Source: Limnohabitans kasalickyi
Lineage (GTDB): Bacteria; Pseudomonadota; Gammaproteobacteria; Burkholderiales; Burkholderiaceae_C
Reading direction: 5' to 3'
Assembly (NCBI GenBank): GCA_965234325.1
Contig: OZ248407.1
Span: 1,488,001 to 1,552,000 of the forward strand
Length of the DNA stretch: 64,000 nt
Shown one piece after another: positions 42,496-50,683 of this stretch. A model generated the notes under the pieces. It had not been told where the DNA came from. It saw only the letters and a program-made list of their open reading frames with translations, and made no database searches. The first letter of the stretch is position 1; each line of letters starts with the position of its first letter. The translations under genes and the position numbers were made by a program.

Positions 42496-43803
42496 ATGTA
42501 CCAAATTAACGAAACACACTCCAGCAACCTGCGGAGTTCTGTCGAAAGTGCCAACGACATCGGTTGTGACTTTCCAATTCAAAATTTACCTTTTGGCGTA
42601 AGTCGAAGATCTTCGGGAGAGGACGCTTGTGTCGTCGTTGCGATTGGGGATCAAGTCCTCGATGTTGCCAAAGCATTCAGCGCGGGATTGCTTGATGACT
42701 CTACGGCAGAGGCTGCTAAAGCTTGCGATTCTTCAAGTCTGAACAGGCTAATGGCACTCGGAAATAGTCATCAATCTGCATTACGCCTGCAGCTGTCAAG
42801 GCTTTTGCGCGCTGACTCGAAACACAGCGTTGCGGTCAAGGCGTTTTTATCACCGATGGCAGACACCTGTATGCTTTTGCCGGCCCAAATCGGTGACTTT
42901 ACTGACTTCTTCACTTCGATACACCATGCCACTAACTCAGGGCGCATGGCTCGCCCCGATAACCCGCTGTTGCCAAATTTCAAGCACATACCAGTGGCCT
43001 ACCACAGCCGAGCTTCATCTATCGTTGTGAGTGGAACCCCTTGCCCTAGACCCTCAGGACAGACAAAACCAAAAGATACGAATTCACCGATATTTGGCCC
43101 AACCCGCTGCCTCGACTTTGAATGCGAGATCGGGTTTTATGTGGGCAAAGGAACCCTGCTTGGCGAATCAATTCCCTTGGATAAAGCACATGAGCATATT
43201 TTCGGCCTGTCATTGCTGAATGACTGGTCTGCGCGCGATATGCAAACATGGGAAAGTCTGCCACTTGGACCTTTCTTAGCGAAAAGTTTCATGACATCTA
43301 TTTCCCCATGGATCATCACGCTTGAAGCACTTGAGCCATTCCGCGTGGCGGCAGCAACACGCGGTGATGATGCCCCGGAACTGCTTCCGTATTTAAATTC
43401 TCAAATTGATAGAGAGCACGGAGGACTGGCTTTAAACCTTGAAATAAGCCTACAAAGCCAAGCCATGAAAAAACAAGGGATAGCCCCTTGTGTAATTAGT
43501 CGGCCCAAATTTCAAGATCAATATTGGACGCTGTTTCAAATGCTTTCGCATCAGACCAGCAATGGCTGCAATATGCTGCCAGGAGACCTTCTTGGCAGTG
43601 GGACCGTGTCCGGTCCTGTCAAGGGTGAGCTTGGCTGCTTAAAGGAGATAACAACAGATGGAAAAACGGCGCTCACACTACCTAACGGCGAGGTACGAAC
43701 CTATCTTGAAGCAGGTGACGAGGTCGTGTTTCGTGGGCGCTGCGAGCGTGATGGTTATGTTCCTATAGGCTTTGGTCAATGCTCAGGAAGAGTGTTGGGT
43801 TGA
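42496..43803 (+). CDS. fahA: fumarylacetoacetase
   Basis: 435 residues, full two-domain FAH: SH3-like N-terminal domain (about 1-125), then the catalytic domain with DFTDFFTSIHHATNSGRMARPDNPLLPNFKHIPVAYHSRASS (metal Asp and catalytic His), DFECEIGFYVG (two Glu ligands), LLNDWSARDMQTWE (Asp ligand) and GSGTVSGP. Hydrolyses fumarylacetoacetate to fumarate and acetoacetate, the last step of homogentisate catabolism. No homogentisate dioxygenase is adjacent; instead a Bug binding protein and a cupin follow, so a related acylpyruvate substrate is possible. Confidence 0.93.
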   Translation: MYQINETHSSNLRSSVESANDIGCDFPIQNLPFGVSRRSSGEDACVVVAIGDQVLDVAKAFSAGLLDDSTAEAAKACDSSSLNRLMALGNSHQSALRLQLSRLLRADSKHSVAVKAFLSPMADTCMLLPAQIGDFTDFFTSIHHATNSGRMARPDNPLLPNFKHIPVAYHSRASSIVVSGTPCPRPSGQTKPKDTNSPIFGPTRCLDFECEIGFYVGKGTLLGESIPLDKAHEHIFGLSLLNDWSARDMQTWESLPLGPFLAKSFMTSISPWIITLEALEPFRVAAATRGDDAPELLPYLNSQIDREHGGLALNLEISLQSQAMKKQGIAPCVISRPKFQDQYWTLFQMLSHQTSNGCNMLPGDLLGSGTVSGPVKGELGCLKEITTDGKTALTLPNGEVRTYLEAGDEVVFRGRCERDGYVPIGFGQCSGRVLG

Positions 43804-43855
43804 TGACCGTCCGTATCAATTGATTTAAGTTTCTAAACATCAAAGAGGTAATGAG

Positions 43856-44818
43856 ATGAAAAGTATTTGCAGCGCGATTTTTTCAGTCTTAATATGCCTT
43901 AACAGCACTCCTTCACATTCACAAACCTATCCAGACAAACCTGTACGCTTCATTGTTCCTTACGCACCGGGTGGACCAACAGACATCATTGCTCGGCTTT
44001 TAGGTCAAAAACTTTCAGAGTCTTGGAAACAAACAGTCATCATAGAAAACAGACCGGGTGTAAGCGGTAACTTAGGCACTGCACAAGTAGCCAAGTCTGC
44101 AGCAGATGGTTACACCGTTCTTGTTAACACCAGCTCGGTTGCTGTCAATACCAGTCTCTACGTTAACCCAGGCTACAACCTTGAAAAGGATTTGCTTGGT
44201 GTCGCCAATGTGGCTTCAAGTCCAAATGTAATCGTGGCGGGTAGTTCTCTTGGCGCAAAGAACCTTCGGGAGGCCATCGACAAGGCTAAAACTGGTTCAC
44301 TTAACTATGCCTCCCCTGGCGGTGGAACTACTCCGAATCTTTCAGCGGAGTATCTTTTTAAGGTGCTGGCCAAAGTTGATGTGATGCACGTTCCGTATAA
44401 AGGTGCGGGACCAGCTTTAAACGCAGCGTTAACTGGCGAGGTCCAGTTTGCAAGTGTTGCAATGCCGGCTGCAGTTCCTTTAATCAAGTCCGGCAGACTT
44501 CAGGGACTGGCAGTAACAAGCGCTAAGCGTTCGCTGGCACTCCCCGATGTTGCCACTGTGTCAGAGTCAGGGTTTGCGGGCTTTGAGGATTACACATGGG
44601 TTGGTGTTTTCGTTCCTGCCGCGACACCTATTGCGATTGCAACACGCATCAATGCAGATATTGAGGCCGTGCTTGGTCAAGCAGATTTTCGTGCACGTTT
44701 GGACAATGTCGGTTTTGAACCTTCAGGCGGCAGCATGGAAAACTTTGCGCGATATATCAAGTTGGAAAGCATCAAATGGGCAAAGGTAGCAAAGGAAACG
44801 GGGACGAAGCCAGAATAA
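43856..44818 (+). CDS. Bug/TctC family solute-binding protein
   Basis: 320 residues. Signal peptide MKSICSAIFSVLICLNSTPS, mature start near QTYPDKPVRFIVPYAPGGPTD; motifs VIIENRPGVSGNLGTAQ and HVPYKGAGPALNAALTGE. Ribosome site GAGG upstream of 43856. In the fahA-Bug-cupin operon. Confidence 0.93.
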   Translation: MKSICSAIFSVLICLNSTPSHSQTYPDKPVRFIVPYAPGGPTDIIARLLGQKLSESWKQTVIIENRPGVSGNLGTAQVAKSAADGYTVLVNTSSVAVNTSLYVNPGYNLEKDLLGVANVASSPNVIVAGSSLGAKNLREAIDKAKTGSLNYASPGGGTTPNLSAEYLFKVLAKVDVMHVPYKGAGPALNAALTGEVQFASVAMPAAVPLIKSGRLQGLAVTSAKRSLALPDVATVSESGFAGFEDYTWVGVFVPAATPIAIATRINADIEAVLGQADFRARLDNVGFEPSGGSMENFARYIKLESIKWAKVAKETGTKPE

Positions 44819-44881
44819 GTTTTGCAATCAAAACCTAACGTATTTTTCATATCAAACAAAGTTTACAAAAGGAACATAAAA

Positions 44882-45424
44882 ATGACAGACAACATGCCTT
44901 CTATACGGCGAGTACTTACAGGTGAAGATGCCAACGGGCGCTCGATTTTTATTGAAGATGGCCCCTCTCCAGCGGTTCGACTGGTGCCAGAAAGACCCGG
45001 CTACCGAGTGACAAATATCTGGCGTACCGGTGAAGCCCCAAGTGCCGTTGATGTGCCTGACAGCATCAGCGAGCATAAAGGCGTGCTACCACCTAAACAC
45101 GGCACTGTGTTACGGGTCATTGACTATCCACCAGAGCCGCGAGACCCAATAGAACTCAAACGAATGCAGAACGCAACTTTTGCGCTTCTATACCCAGACG
45201 CGCGGCATGAGCTCAAGCCAGGTGAACACCCGGGAATGCATCTCACAGACACTGTTGATTACGCCTTGGTTTTAGTTGGCGAGATCACAGCCATCCTAGA
45301 AGAACAGGAAACGGTTTTGCATGCAGGAGATATATTGATACAACGCGGTACCAATCACGCGTGGGCGAATCGATCGGGCAAACCCGCACGAATCGCATTC
45401 GTTTTAATTGACAGTACACGATAA
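44882..45424 (+). CDS. cupin-domain protein
   Basis: 180 residues from ATG 44882 (AGGAAC eight bases before). C-terminal cupin_2 domain with EHPGMHLTDTVDYALVLVGE (motif 1, His/Glu ligands) and HAGDILIQRGTNHAWANRSG (motif 2, His). N-terminal half SIRRVLTGEDANGRSIFIEDG is shared with the paralogue at 45497. May be a non-haem metal isomerase, decarboxylase or dioxygenase-like enzyme of the fahA pathway. Confidence 0.9.
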   Translation: MTDNMPSIRRVLTGEDANGRSIFIEDGPSPAVRLVPERPGYRVTNIWRTGEAPSAVDVPDSISEHKGVLPPKHGTVLRVIDYPPEPRDPIELKRMQNATFALLYPDARHELKPGEHPGMHLTDTVDYALVLVGEITAILEEQETVLHAGDILIQRGTNHAWANRSGKPARIAFVLIDSTR

Positions 45425-45496
45425 GCAAAAAGAACGAAACAAAATGGAAGTTGAGGCCGCCATGACGCTGAGCTTGGAACGCCACATATGAATAAC

Positions 45497-46036
45497 TTAC
45501 TGTGCATCAATCAAGATGAAAGCAATACGCGCGGGTAGCCCAGAGCGGTTGGCCCAAGCGTGATTGGTGCCGCGTTGGATCAGCACATCGCCAGCACGCA
45601 GCACAGTTTCATCTTCATCCATGATGGCGACCAATTCACCTTGCAGCATCAGTGCATAGTCGATCGTTTTAGTCTTGTGCATGCCTGGATGCTCCCCGGG
45701 TTTGATCTCACGGTGCGCATCGCGGTAAATATTAGAAAAAGTCGCTTCCATGGCCCGTTGCAGTTCTTGCGGATCTTTGGGCTCTGGCGGAATGTCAATG
45801 ATGCGCAAGACGGTTCCTTGCGGTGGCGGTGATACACCGACATGCTCACTGATGCTGTCGGGCGCTGTGATGGGTGAAGGACTGGCGCTCGTACACCAAA
45901 GATTGGTCACTCTGTAACCAGGTCTTTCTTGAACAACCCGCACTGCAGGAGAAGGCCCATCCGCCAAAATGCGAGACCTGCCTTGGGCGTCGTCATAAGT
46001 GACAACACGACGAATTGGTTCGATTTGAATAGTCAT
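45497..46036 (-). CDS. cupin-domain protein, paralogue of 44882
   Basis: 179 residues, clearly homologous over its full length to the convergent gene at 44882-45424: IRRVVTYDDAQGRSRILADG, GVSPPPQGTVLRIIDIPPEP, EHPGMHKTKTIDYALMLQGE and RAGDVLIQRGTNHAWANRSG. Both keep the metal-binding residues, so both are probably active with different substrates. Follows a Bug gene by 14 bases on the same strand. Confidence 0.9.
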   Translation of the reverse strand: MTIQIEPIRRVVTYDDAQGRSRILADGPSPAVRVVQERPGYRVTNLWCTSASPSPITAPDSISEHVGVSPPPQGTVLRIIDIPPEPKDPQELQRAMEATFSNIYRDAHREIKPGEHPGMHKTKTIDYALMLQGELVAIMDEDETVLRAGDVLIQRGTNHAWANRSGLPARIAFILIDAQ

Positions 46037-46050
46037 TTCAGGCCCTAAGC

Positions 46051-47019
46051 TTATTGACGAACACCACCAGCAGCACGAAAGGCTGCGCCTTGTTTTTGGA
46101 ACTCGTCGTGCACCCGCTTGTCCCATTGCTGCATGGCTTGGTAAGCCAGAATTTGATTGCTCTTTTGTGCCGCATCTTTTACCGCGTCCGATTTAACGGC
46201 TACGGCACATGCCGCATCCAGCTTGGCCAGCACCTGAGGCGGTGTCCCCTTGGGAGCGAATATGCCAGCAAAGGATAGTTGGGTGACTTCGATGCCGAGC
46301 TCCCTGAGTGTGGGTACGTCAGGAAAACCAGGGTGTCTACGCTCTGAAGCAACGGCCAATAATCGCACGGTGCCGGCTTTCACTTGTGCTGCCGCCGAAG
46401 CTGCAATGCTGGTGGCAAAGTCCAGTCGCCCAGCCAAAAGCTCCTGAATGGACGCGGCATCTCCTTTGAAGGGGATGTGCACCAAGTCAAGCTTTTGGTG
46501 TCGCATTAGGTCGTCTACCGCCAAAAACGGTGCTGAGTTAGGTCCAGGCGACCCATATGACAAAGATTTAATTTTGGCAGCAGCAATCAAATCGGCCAGC
46601 GATTTGAAGGGGCTATCAGAGCGGACTGACAAGCCCAAAATATTTTCGGTAATGCCACACACAGGCTGAATTGCATCAGGGGAGAGCTTCAAGTCTTTGA
46701 TGTGGTGCGGTTGAATAGTGACCGGGGTCATGGGCGTGAATGCCAGGGTCAAGCCATCAGCAGGGGCTTGCATCAATGCTGTCATACCAATGACGCCTGA
46801 GCCGCCATCTCGCGAGACCACCACCACACTTTGACCCATTTGCTTGTAAAACTGTTCAGCTATAGCACGGGCCATGATGTCGGTGGAACTCCCTGCAGCC
46901 CAAGGGTTGATCAAGGTAATTGGGCGCGCCGGATAATTGTCTTGTGCACTTGAGTGCATGGGGCTTACGGCCAGCGCCAACCAAACTAGGCCCTGCATCC
47001 ATGAGGTGAACTTGTTCAT
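46051..47019 (-). CDS. Bug/TctC family solute-binding protein
   Basis: 322 residues from ATG 47019 (AAGGA upstream). Signal peptide ends near SSAQD; motifs LINPWAAGSSTDIMARAIA, VVVSRDGGSGVIGMTALM and HIPFKGDAASIQELLAGRLDFATS. First gene of a two-gene unit with the second cupin gene. Last gene before the integrated element. Confidence 0.92.
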   Translation of the reverse strand: MNKFTSWMQGLVWLALAVSPMHSSAQDNYPARPITLINPWAAGSSTDIMARAIAEQFYKQMGQSVVVVSRDGGSGVIGMTALMQAPADGLTLAFTPMTPVTIQPHHIKDLKLSPDAIQPVCGITENILGLSVRSDSPFKSLADLIAAAKIKSLSYGSPGPNSAPFLAVDDLMRHQKLDLVHIPFKGDAASIQELLAGRLDFATSIAASAAAQVKAGTVRLLAVASERRHPGFPDVPTLRELGIEVTQLSFAGIFAPKGTPPQVLAKLDAACAVAVKSDAVKDAAQKSNQILAYQAMQQWDKRVHDEFQKQGAAFRAAGGVRQ

Positions 47020-47336
47020 ATGTGATGTTCCTTCCATGTTCGATAGATCTGCGCACCTTCCATTTCACTGTCACGATGAAGGTGAAATAAAATTATAGAG
47101 AGCACCGCATTTCTGCACTATCAGATGCGTCCTCTGAATCTAACACCGAATGAATACTGCTAAGAAGTTAGATTTTCCGGCTACTGGATTACTTTGTAGG
47201 CTATGAATACCAAACTCAGACGATCTGATTTGTCATGACTTCAAACATAATATGAGAGTGAGATAAAGTTAATTTAGGATGCTTTTCTGTTTAGAAAATC
47301 TATGACGAAAAACATTGTCGCCGGATACTATTTTTA

Positions 47337-47372
47337 AATTAAAAAAGCACCTAGGGTTTCCTCTAGGTGCTT
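47337..47372 (-). terminator. rho-independent terminator behind the tRNA fragment
   Basis: 10-base perfect stem AAGCACCTAG / CTAGGTGCTT with an 8-base loop, followed on the minus strand by TTTTTT. It starts 18 bases beyond the CCA end of the tRNA fragment and is presumably the original terminator of the tRNA gene, retained on the chromosomal side. Confidence 0.8.
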
Positions 47373-47390
47373 AATTTATAACGAAATTTT

Positions 47391-47437
47391 TGGTGGGCGA
47401 TGCAAGTTTCGAACTTGCGACCCCTGCAGTGTGAAGA
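47391..47437 (-). other. 3' half of a tRNA gene (probably Val-CAC), element attachment site
   Basis: On the minus strand this reads as a tRNA 3' part: loop TTCACAC (anticodon CAC if numbered conventionally), 3' anticodon stem TGCAG, variable GGGTC, T arm GCAAG-TTCGAAA-CTTGC, acceptor strand ATCGCCC, discriminator A and CCA. The 5' half (which should begin GGGCGAT) is absent at higher coordinates, and the sequence there does not pair. This is the pattern left by integration of an element into the 3' end of a tRNA gene; the intact tRNA should lie at the far end of the element, beyond the window. Confidence 0.75.
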
Positions 47438-47710
47438 CTATGGCAGTTTGCCAATTTCTCCATTTAAATCAATGACTTACCCACTTACAAAAGCTTCAAA
47501 GTAGTATAGTTGTAGTATAACTAAGAGTTATAAATTACTAATTTATTTGGATCATTTAGAACTTGTAGGACAGTGAGCGTAAAGAGTCTTTACGCTTGCA
47601 CATTTTGAACACTCAATCACCCAAGTAGCAATTCGTGACTTGCATCAATGTCTATGGAGTTTTAGATGCAACCTCAGCGCAGGATAGGCATTGAGTCCTA
47701 GAATTTGAGA
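47438..47710. other. non-coding left end of the integrated element
   Basis: AT-rich 270 bases between the attachment site and the first cargo gene. The only structure I see is the 21-bp palindrome at 47576-47596. No excisionase or integrase gene is found at this end. Confidence 0.5.
47576..47600. repeat. palindromic repeat, copy 1 (pairs with 57898-57922)
   Basis: Perfect dyad AGCGTAAAGA-G-TCTTTACGCT (47576-47596). Its minus strand, extended by four bases, begins GCAAGCGTAAAGACTC, which recurs exactly on the plus strand at 57899. The two copies are thus inverted relative to each other and bracket the metal-resistance cargo. Confidence 0.6.
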
Positions 47711-48046
47711 ATGCGAAAGTTATGTCTCATCATTTGCCTAAGCTTGCTCAGCAGCATCTTCCATGCTGTGGCTATGCCGGTTGAGGCACATCAAATAGCG
47801 CAAACGGATGCCATGACCCAATCACACGCATCCCATGCGTGTGATGAAACACCAACCCCATCAATTAGCAAGCAATGCAAACTCAATAGCCACATCTGCT
47901 GCCTCGGCATAACAGCAGCTGTCGCCAACAAGGTTACCCAGGACAGTAACCCTGCTCAATTGTTCAATGCGTTTTCTAAAACGCTAGCGTTGAACATCTT
48001 CCCAGATAAAAGATTCAAGCCTCCCAAAAAATCTCTCCAAAGCTAA
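47711..48046 (+). CDS. small secreted His/Cys-containing protein
   Basis: 111 residues from ATG 47711. Signal peptide MRKLCLIICLSLLSSIFHAVA, then a short region with SHASHACDE and CKLNSHICCLG that could bind metal. C-terminus Lys-rich. No family recognised. First cargo gene, next to membrane proteins of the metal cluster. Confidence 0.6.
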   Translation: MRKLCLIICLSLLSSIFHAVAMPVEAHQIAQTDAMTQSHASHACDETPTPSISKQCKLNSHICCLGITAAVANKVTQDSNPAQLFNAFSKTLALNIFPDKRFKPPKKSLQS

Positions 48047-48091
48047 ATCGACTTGCCCATAACTGGGTTGTTAACTTTTTTGGAGAAATTT

Positions 48092-48601
48092 ATGAACATG
48101 ACGCATTACATGGAGTTGCTTGCGACTAACCAACCATGGAACCTTTTGATTTTTATGGCGGTGCCAGTGATCTTGGCGGAGACATTGGCGATTACAGAAC
48201 TTTATGTTCTGTTCACAAGACGTAATGAAGGTTGGGTCCACAGCCTCAACCGAGCGGCTGGGATTACTGTCGGCTTGTACTTCATAGGTGTCATCATCTA
48301 TTTGATGAACACGGCAGTTTTGCCCATCACAAAAGCAGGCGAATGGCGGACCATCATTGATGTGATCGCAGTTGGTAGCTACTTGATAGGCGGCTTGCCA
48401 TTGATCTACATTGCACTGCAAGAGTTAGGTTTGTTTAACTCCAAAGCTTCCGATGAGGACAAACGTAAAGTACATGCAGTGTGCGTAGCGTTGTTCTTAG
48501 TGTTTGGCCACATTGCCATGATTGCAGGAATGCTCGATCCAGCGCTGCTTGGTTACGGTGCGGATACTGCTACGGATATGCCCATGATGCATAACCATTA
48601 A
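48092..48601 (+). CDS. four-helix membrane protein, DUF6803-like
   Basis: 169 residues from ATG 48092 (GGAG six bases upstream). Four predicted transmembrane helices, starting LLIFMAVPVILAETLAITELYVLF, and a C-terminal MPMMHNH that may bind metal. Commonly seen with copper/silver resistance genes; family name from memory and tentative. Function unknown. Confidence 0.75.
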   Translation: MNMTHYMELLATNQPWNLLIFMAVPVILAETLAITELYVLFTRRNEGWVHSLNRAAGITVGLYFIGVIIYLMNTAVLPITKAGEWRTIIDVIAVGSYLIGGLPLIYIALQELGLFNSKASDEDKRKVHAVCVALFLVFGHIAMIAGMLDPALLGYGADTATDMPMMHNH

Positions 48602-48619
48602 AGGGTTAAGTTTCAGGTT

Positions 48620-48650
48620 AGAGCTCACCACCCCAGTGAGCTCTTTTTTT
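48620..48650 (+). terminator. rho-independent terminator
   Basis: Stem AGAGCTCAC / GTGAGCTCT with 7-base loop and a run of T, 19 bases after the stop of the membrane protein gene. The next gene starts 22 bases on, so it would need readthrough or its own promoter. Confidence 0.85.
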
Positions 48651-48671
48651 ATCAATTCGCAAGGGGCTTAT

Positions 48672-49022
48672 ATGCAGTGGCTAATCACCAAGTACTTGAT
48701 ATCAGCAGGCGTCGTTGTTGTGATCTCTGAAGTAGCAAAACGCAGTGGAAAGCTGGGTGGCTTGATGGCCGCACTGCCTTTGATCACACTTCTCTCTATG
48801 GTTTGGATGTACATCGAACAAGCCCCCGAAGCAGCGATCGCGGATCAAGCGTCGTTCACCTTTTGGTATGTCATTCCAACCCTGCCAATGTTTGTAGTGT
48901 TCCCATTTCTTTTAGCGCGGTTTGGATTTTGGACTTCCATGGGACTCAGCGTCGTCTTGACGATTGCTTGCTTTTTCTTGTTGAGCATAGCTGTCAAACC
49001 GATGGGGATCGAATTGTTATGA
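48672..49022 (+). CDS. DUF3147-family membrane protein
   Basis: 116 residues with AGGGG before ATG 48672. Four hydrophobic helices; ISEVAKRSGKLGGLMAALPLITLLSMVWMY matches the DUF3147 pattern. Often encoded beside heavy-metal resistance loci; role unknown. Confidence 0.8.
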   Translation: MQWLITKYLISAGVVVVISEVAKRSGKLGGLMAALPLITLLSMVWMYIEQAPEAAIADQASFTFWYVIPTLPMFVVFPFLLARFGFWTSMGLSVVLTIACFFLLSIAVKPMGIELL

Positions 49023-49060
49023 CCCACTGTTCAAACCAGGTTTCAAACAGAAGATCTTGA

Positions 49061-49342
49061 TCAGGAAACGCGACCAATTGCACAACTCACGAAAGACTTG
49101 GCATTTGCAAGTCCAGCATCTAGCCCACTAACGCTGCCACGCTCGGGATAGCCCATTGACTTGAGCTTGGATACCAGCGCTTCTCGTAATGACGCATCCG
49201 CTGAAACACTGATTAACTGCTGATCACGGTCAATAACGATGTTGGACACGCCTTCGATTGAGGTCAACCCTTTGATGATGGACTTCTCACAGCCACCGCA
49301 CTTGATGTTTTCAACATGTACTTGAATTTGAATCACTGACAT
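49061..49342 (-). CDS. heavy-metal-associated (HMA) domain protein
   Basis: 93 residues. Ferredoxin-like HMA domain with the metal motif KCGGCEKS (CxxC) at 15-18 and the typical VEGVSNIVIDRDQQLISV-type second strand (here IEGVSNIVID). Similar to CopZ-type copper chaperones but with a 25-residue C-terminal tail. Likely hands Cu(I) to pumps of the island. Confidence 0.88.
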   Translation of the reverse strand: MSVIQIQVHVENIKCGGCEKSIIKGLTSIEGVSNIVIDRDQQLISVSADASLREALVSKLKSMGYPERGSVSGLDAGLANAKSFVSCAIGRVS

Positions 49343-49356
49343 AAAAACCCCCTAGA

Positions 49357-49389
49357 TTAAAAAGTAAAACCACCCGCAGATGGTTTTAC
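49357..49389 (-). terminator. rho-independent terminator
   Basis: Stem GTAAAACCA / TGGTTTTAC with 8-base loop followed on the minus strand by TTTTTAAT. Ends the transcript of the Met-rich protein gene, 14 bases after its stop and just ahead of the HMA gene. Confidence 0.8.
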
Positions 49390-49402
49390 GGATACGGATA
49401 AG

Positions 49403-49768
49403 TTATCCGCAGTTTTTGTCCCACATCATGTGCGGTCCGTGTCCTGCTGGCAAAGTAATGCCTTTATCCTTGGCTCGCTTTTCCATTTCAGAATGGTTTG
49501 CTGTCATGACGGCTTGTCGCTCTTCTGGCGTTTTAGCGTCGATCATTTTGTCCATCATGGCAAGTCTCTCGGCTGGAGTCATCAGCTCTCGCATGACTTT
49601 CATGTCGGAATTTTGTCCAGACATTTGTCCATGCATCATTCCCCCGCGCATCATTCCCTGCCCCATACCGTTACCAAAAGGACCTTGTTGAGCGTAAACA
49701 GCTCCAACTGCCAAGCTAAGACCCAAAACGGTAGCAAGACCTATCGCAATTTTTTTTACGGTTTTCAT
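49403..49768 (-). CDS. Met/His-rich periplasmic protein (Spy/CpxP-like)
   Basis: 121 residues from ATG 49768 (AAGGA seven bases upstream). Signal peptide to VYAQ, then GMGQGMMRGGMMHGQMSGQ, a Met/His/Gly-rich probable Cu(I)/Ag(I)-binding segment, and a helical part with LMTPAERLAMMDKMIDAKTPEERQAVM, similar to the LTxxQ repeats of Spy/CpxP proteins. Likely a periplasmic metal buffer or chaperone. Divergent from the Crp/Fnr gene. Confidence 0.8.
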   Translation of the reverse strand: MKTVKKIAIGLATVLGLSLAVGAVYAQQGPFGNGMGQGMMRGGMMHGQMSGQNSDMKVMRELMTPAERLAMMDKMIDAKTPEERQAVMTANHSEMEKRAKDKGITLPAGHGPHMMWDKNCG

Positions 49769-49888
49769 TTTCAATTCCTTGTTCATTCAATTAGTTACGA
49801 CAACCACTCGATCCACTTTTACGAGACCTCCTTATTAGTTAATCGAATTGTTGAGCAGCCTCACCAATGTGCGTATGATTTTGATCAT

Positions 49889-50494
49889 ATGAAAAGCATT
49901 CTTCTACCGCCGTCGTTAACTGCGCTTCTCCCAGAGCAAATGCACCCACTTTGCGAAGGCGCCTATTACAAAAAACACCAAAGGCTATTTCTCACCGGTG
50001 AACGTCCTCATTGGATGTTCTTCGTGGTCAGTGGTGAAGTAACGCTAGAGCGAACAGGACTTCAGGGTGAGCCAGTAGTACTTCAGAGAACTCGGCTTGG
50101 TTTTGTTAGCGAGGCAAGTCTTAAGGTGCCCAAATACCACTGTGATGCACTAGCAATTACAGATACGACTGTGATCAAAGTACCCGCAAAAGAATTAGCG
50201 GGGGTTCTTGATCGGGATCCAGACTTTGCAATACGGTGGATCAATATGCTCAACAGCGAGGTGAAGCGCCTACGCCTTCACTGCGAACGTTTGAGCATGA
50301 AATCATTGAAAGACCGTGTTCTTCACCTCATTGACACAGAGGGCAAGAATGGTCAGTACCAGGTGACTTCGGGATTGAAATCTTTAGCAGGAGAACTTGG
50401 CGTTACGCATGAAGCTCTATATCGAACATTAGCGCTATTGGTAAAAAACAAAACTATCAGACGAGAAGAAGCTTTACTTGTGCTTACCCATTAA
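49889..50494 (+). CDS. Crp/Fnr-family transcriptional regulator
   Basis: 201 residues from ATG 49889. N-terminal cyclic-nucleotide-binding-like beta barrel (about 15-110) without a Cys cluster, then a helical linker and winged HTH with LKSLAGELGVTHEALYRTLALL. No clear ribosome site. Lacking the Fnr cysteines and clear cAMP residues, it may sense something else. Position among metal genes suggests control of the divergent Met-rich protein. Confidence 0.88.
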   Translation: MKSILLPPSLTALLPEQMHPLCEGAYYKKHQRLFLTGERPHWMFFVVSGEVTLERTGLQGEPVVLQRTRLGFVSEASLKVPKYHCDALAITDTTVIKVPAKELAGVLDRDPDFAIRWINMLNSEVKRLRLHCERLSMKSLKDRVLHLIDTEGKNGQYQVTSGLKSLAGELGVTHEALYRTLALLVKNKTIRREEALLVLTH

Positions 50495-50683
50495 TCAATC
50501 TCTTCTGCGGTCAATCGCATAGATAATTCAACGGTTTTCACTTCGTAGGTTGCTCATTTCATTGAGTTCGACTCACAAGACGAAATTTCCAATTTTCCAA
50601 GATTTGTCTACTGGCGATAGATAGTTTTAGCATCAGCTTAGACTTCACAATCAAGCTTCAAATTACAGATCACGTAAGTAAAT

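Noticed and set aside
47391..47470. complete tRNA gene
   Set aside because: Only the 3' half folds; sequence upstream of the anticodon loop does not pair with the 3' anticodon stem or acceptor strand.
49430..49888. N-terminal extension of the Crp/Fnr frame over the Met-rich protein gene
   Set aside because: It runs antisense through a clear gene; the regulator domain starts at 49889.
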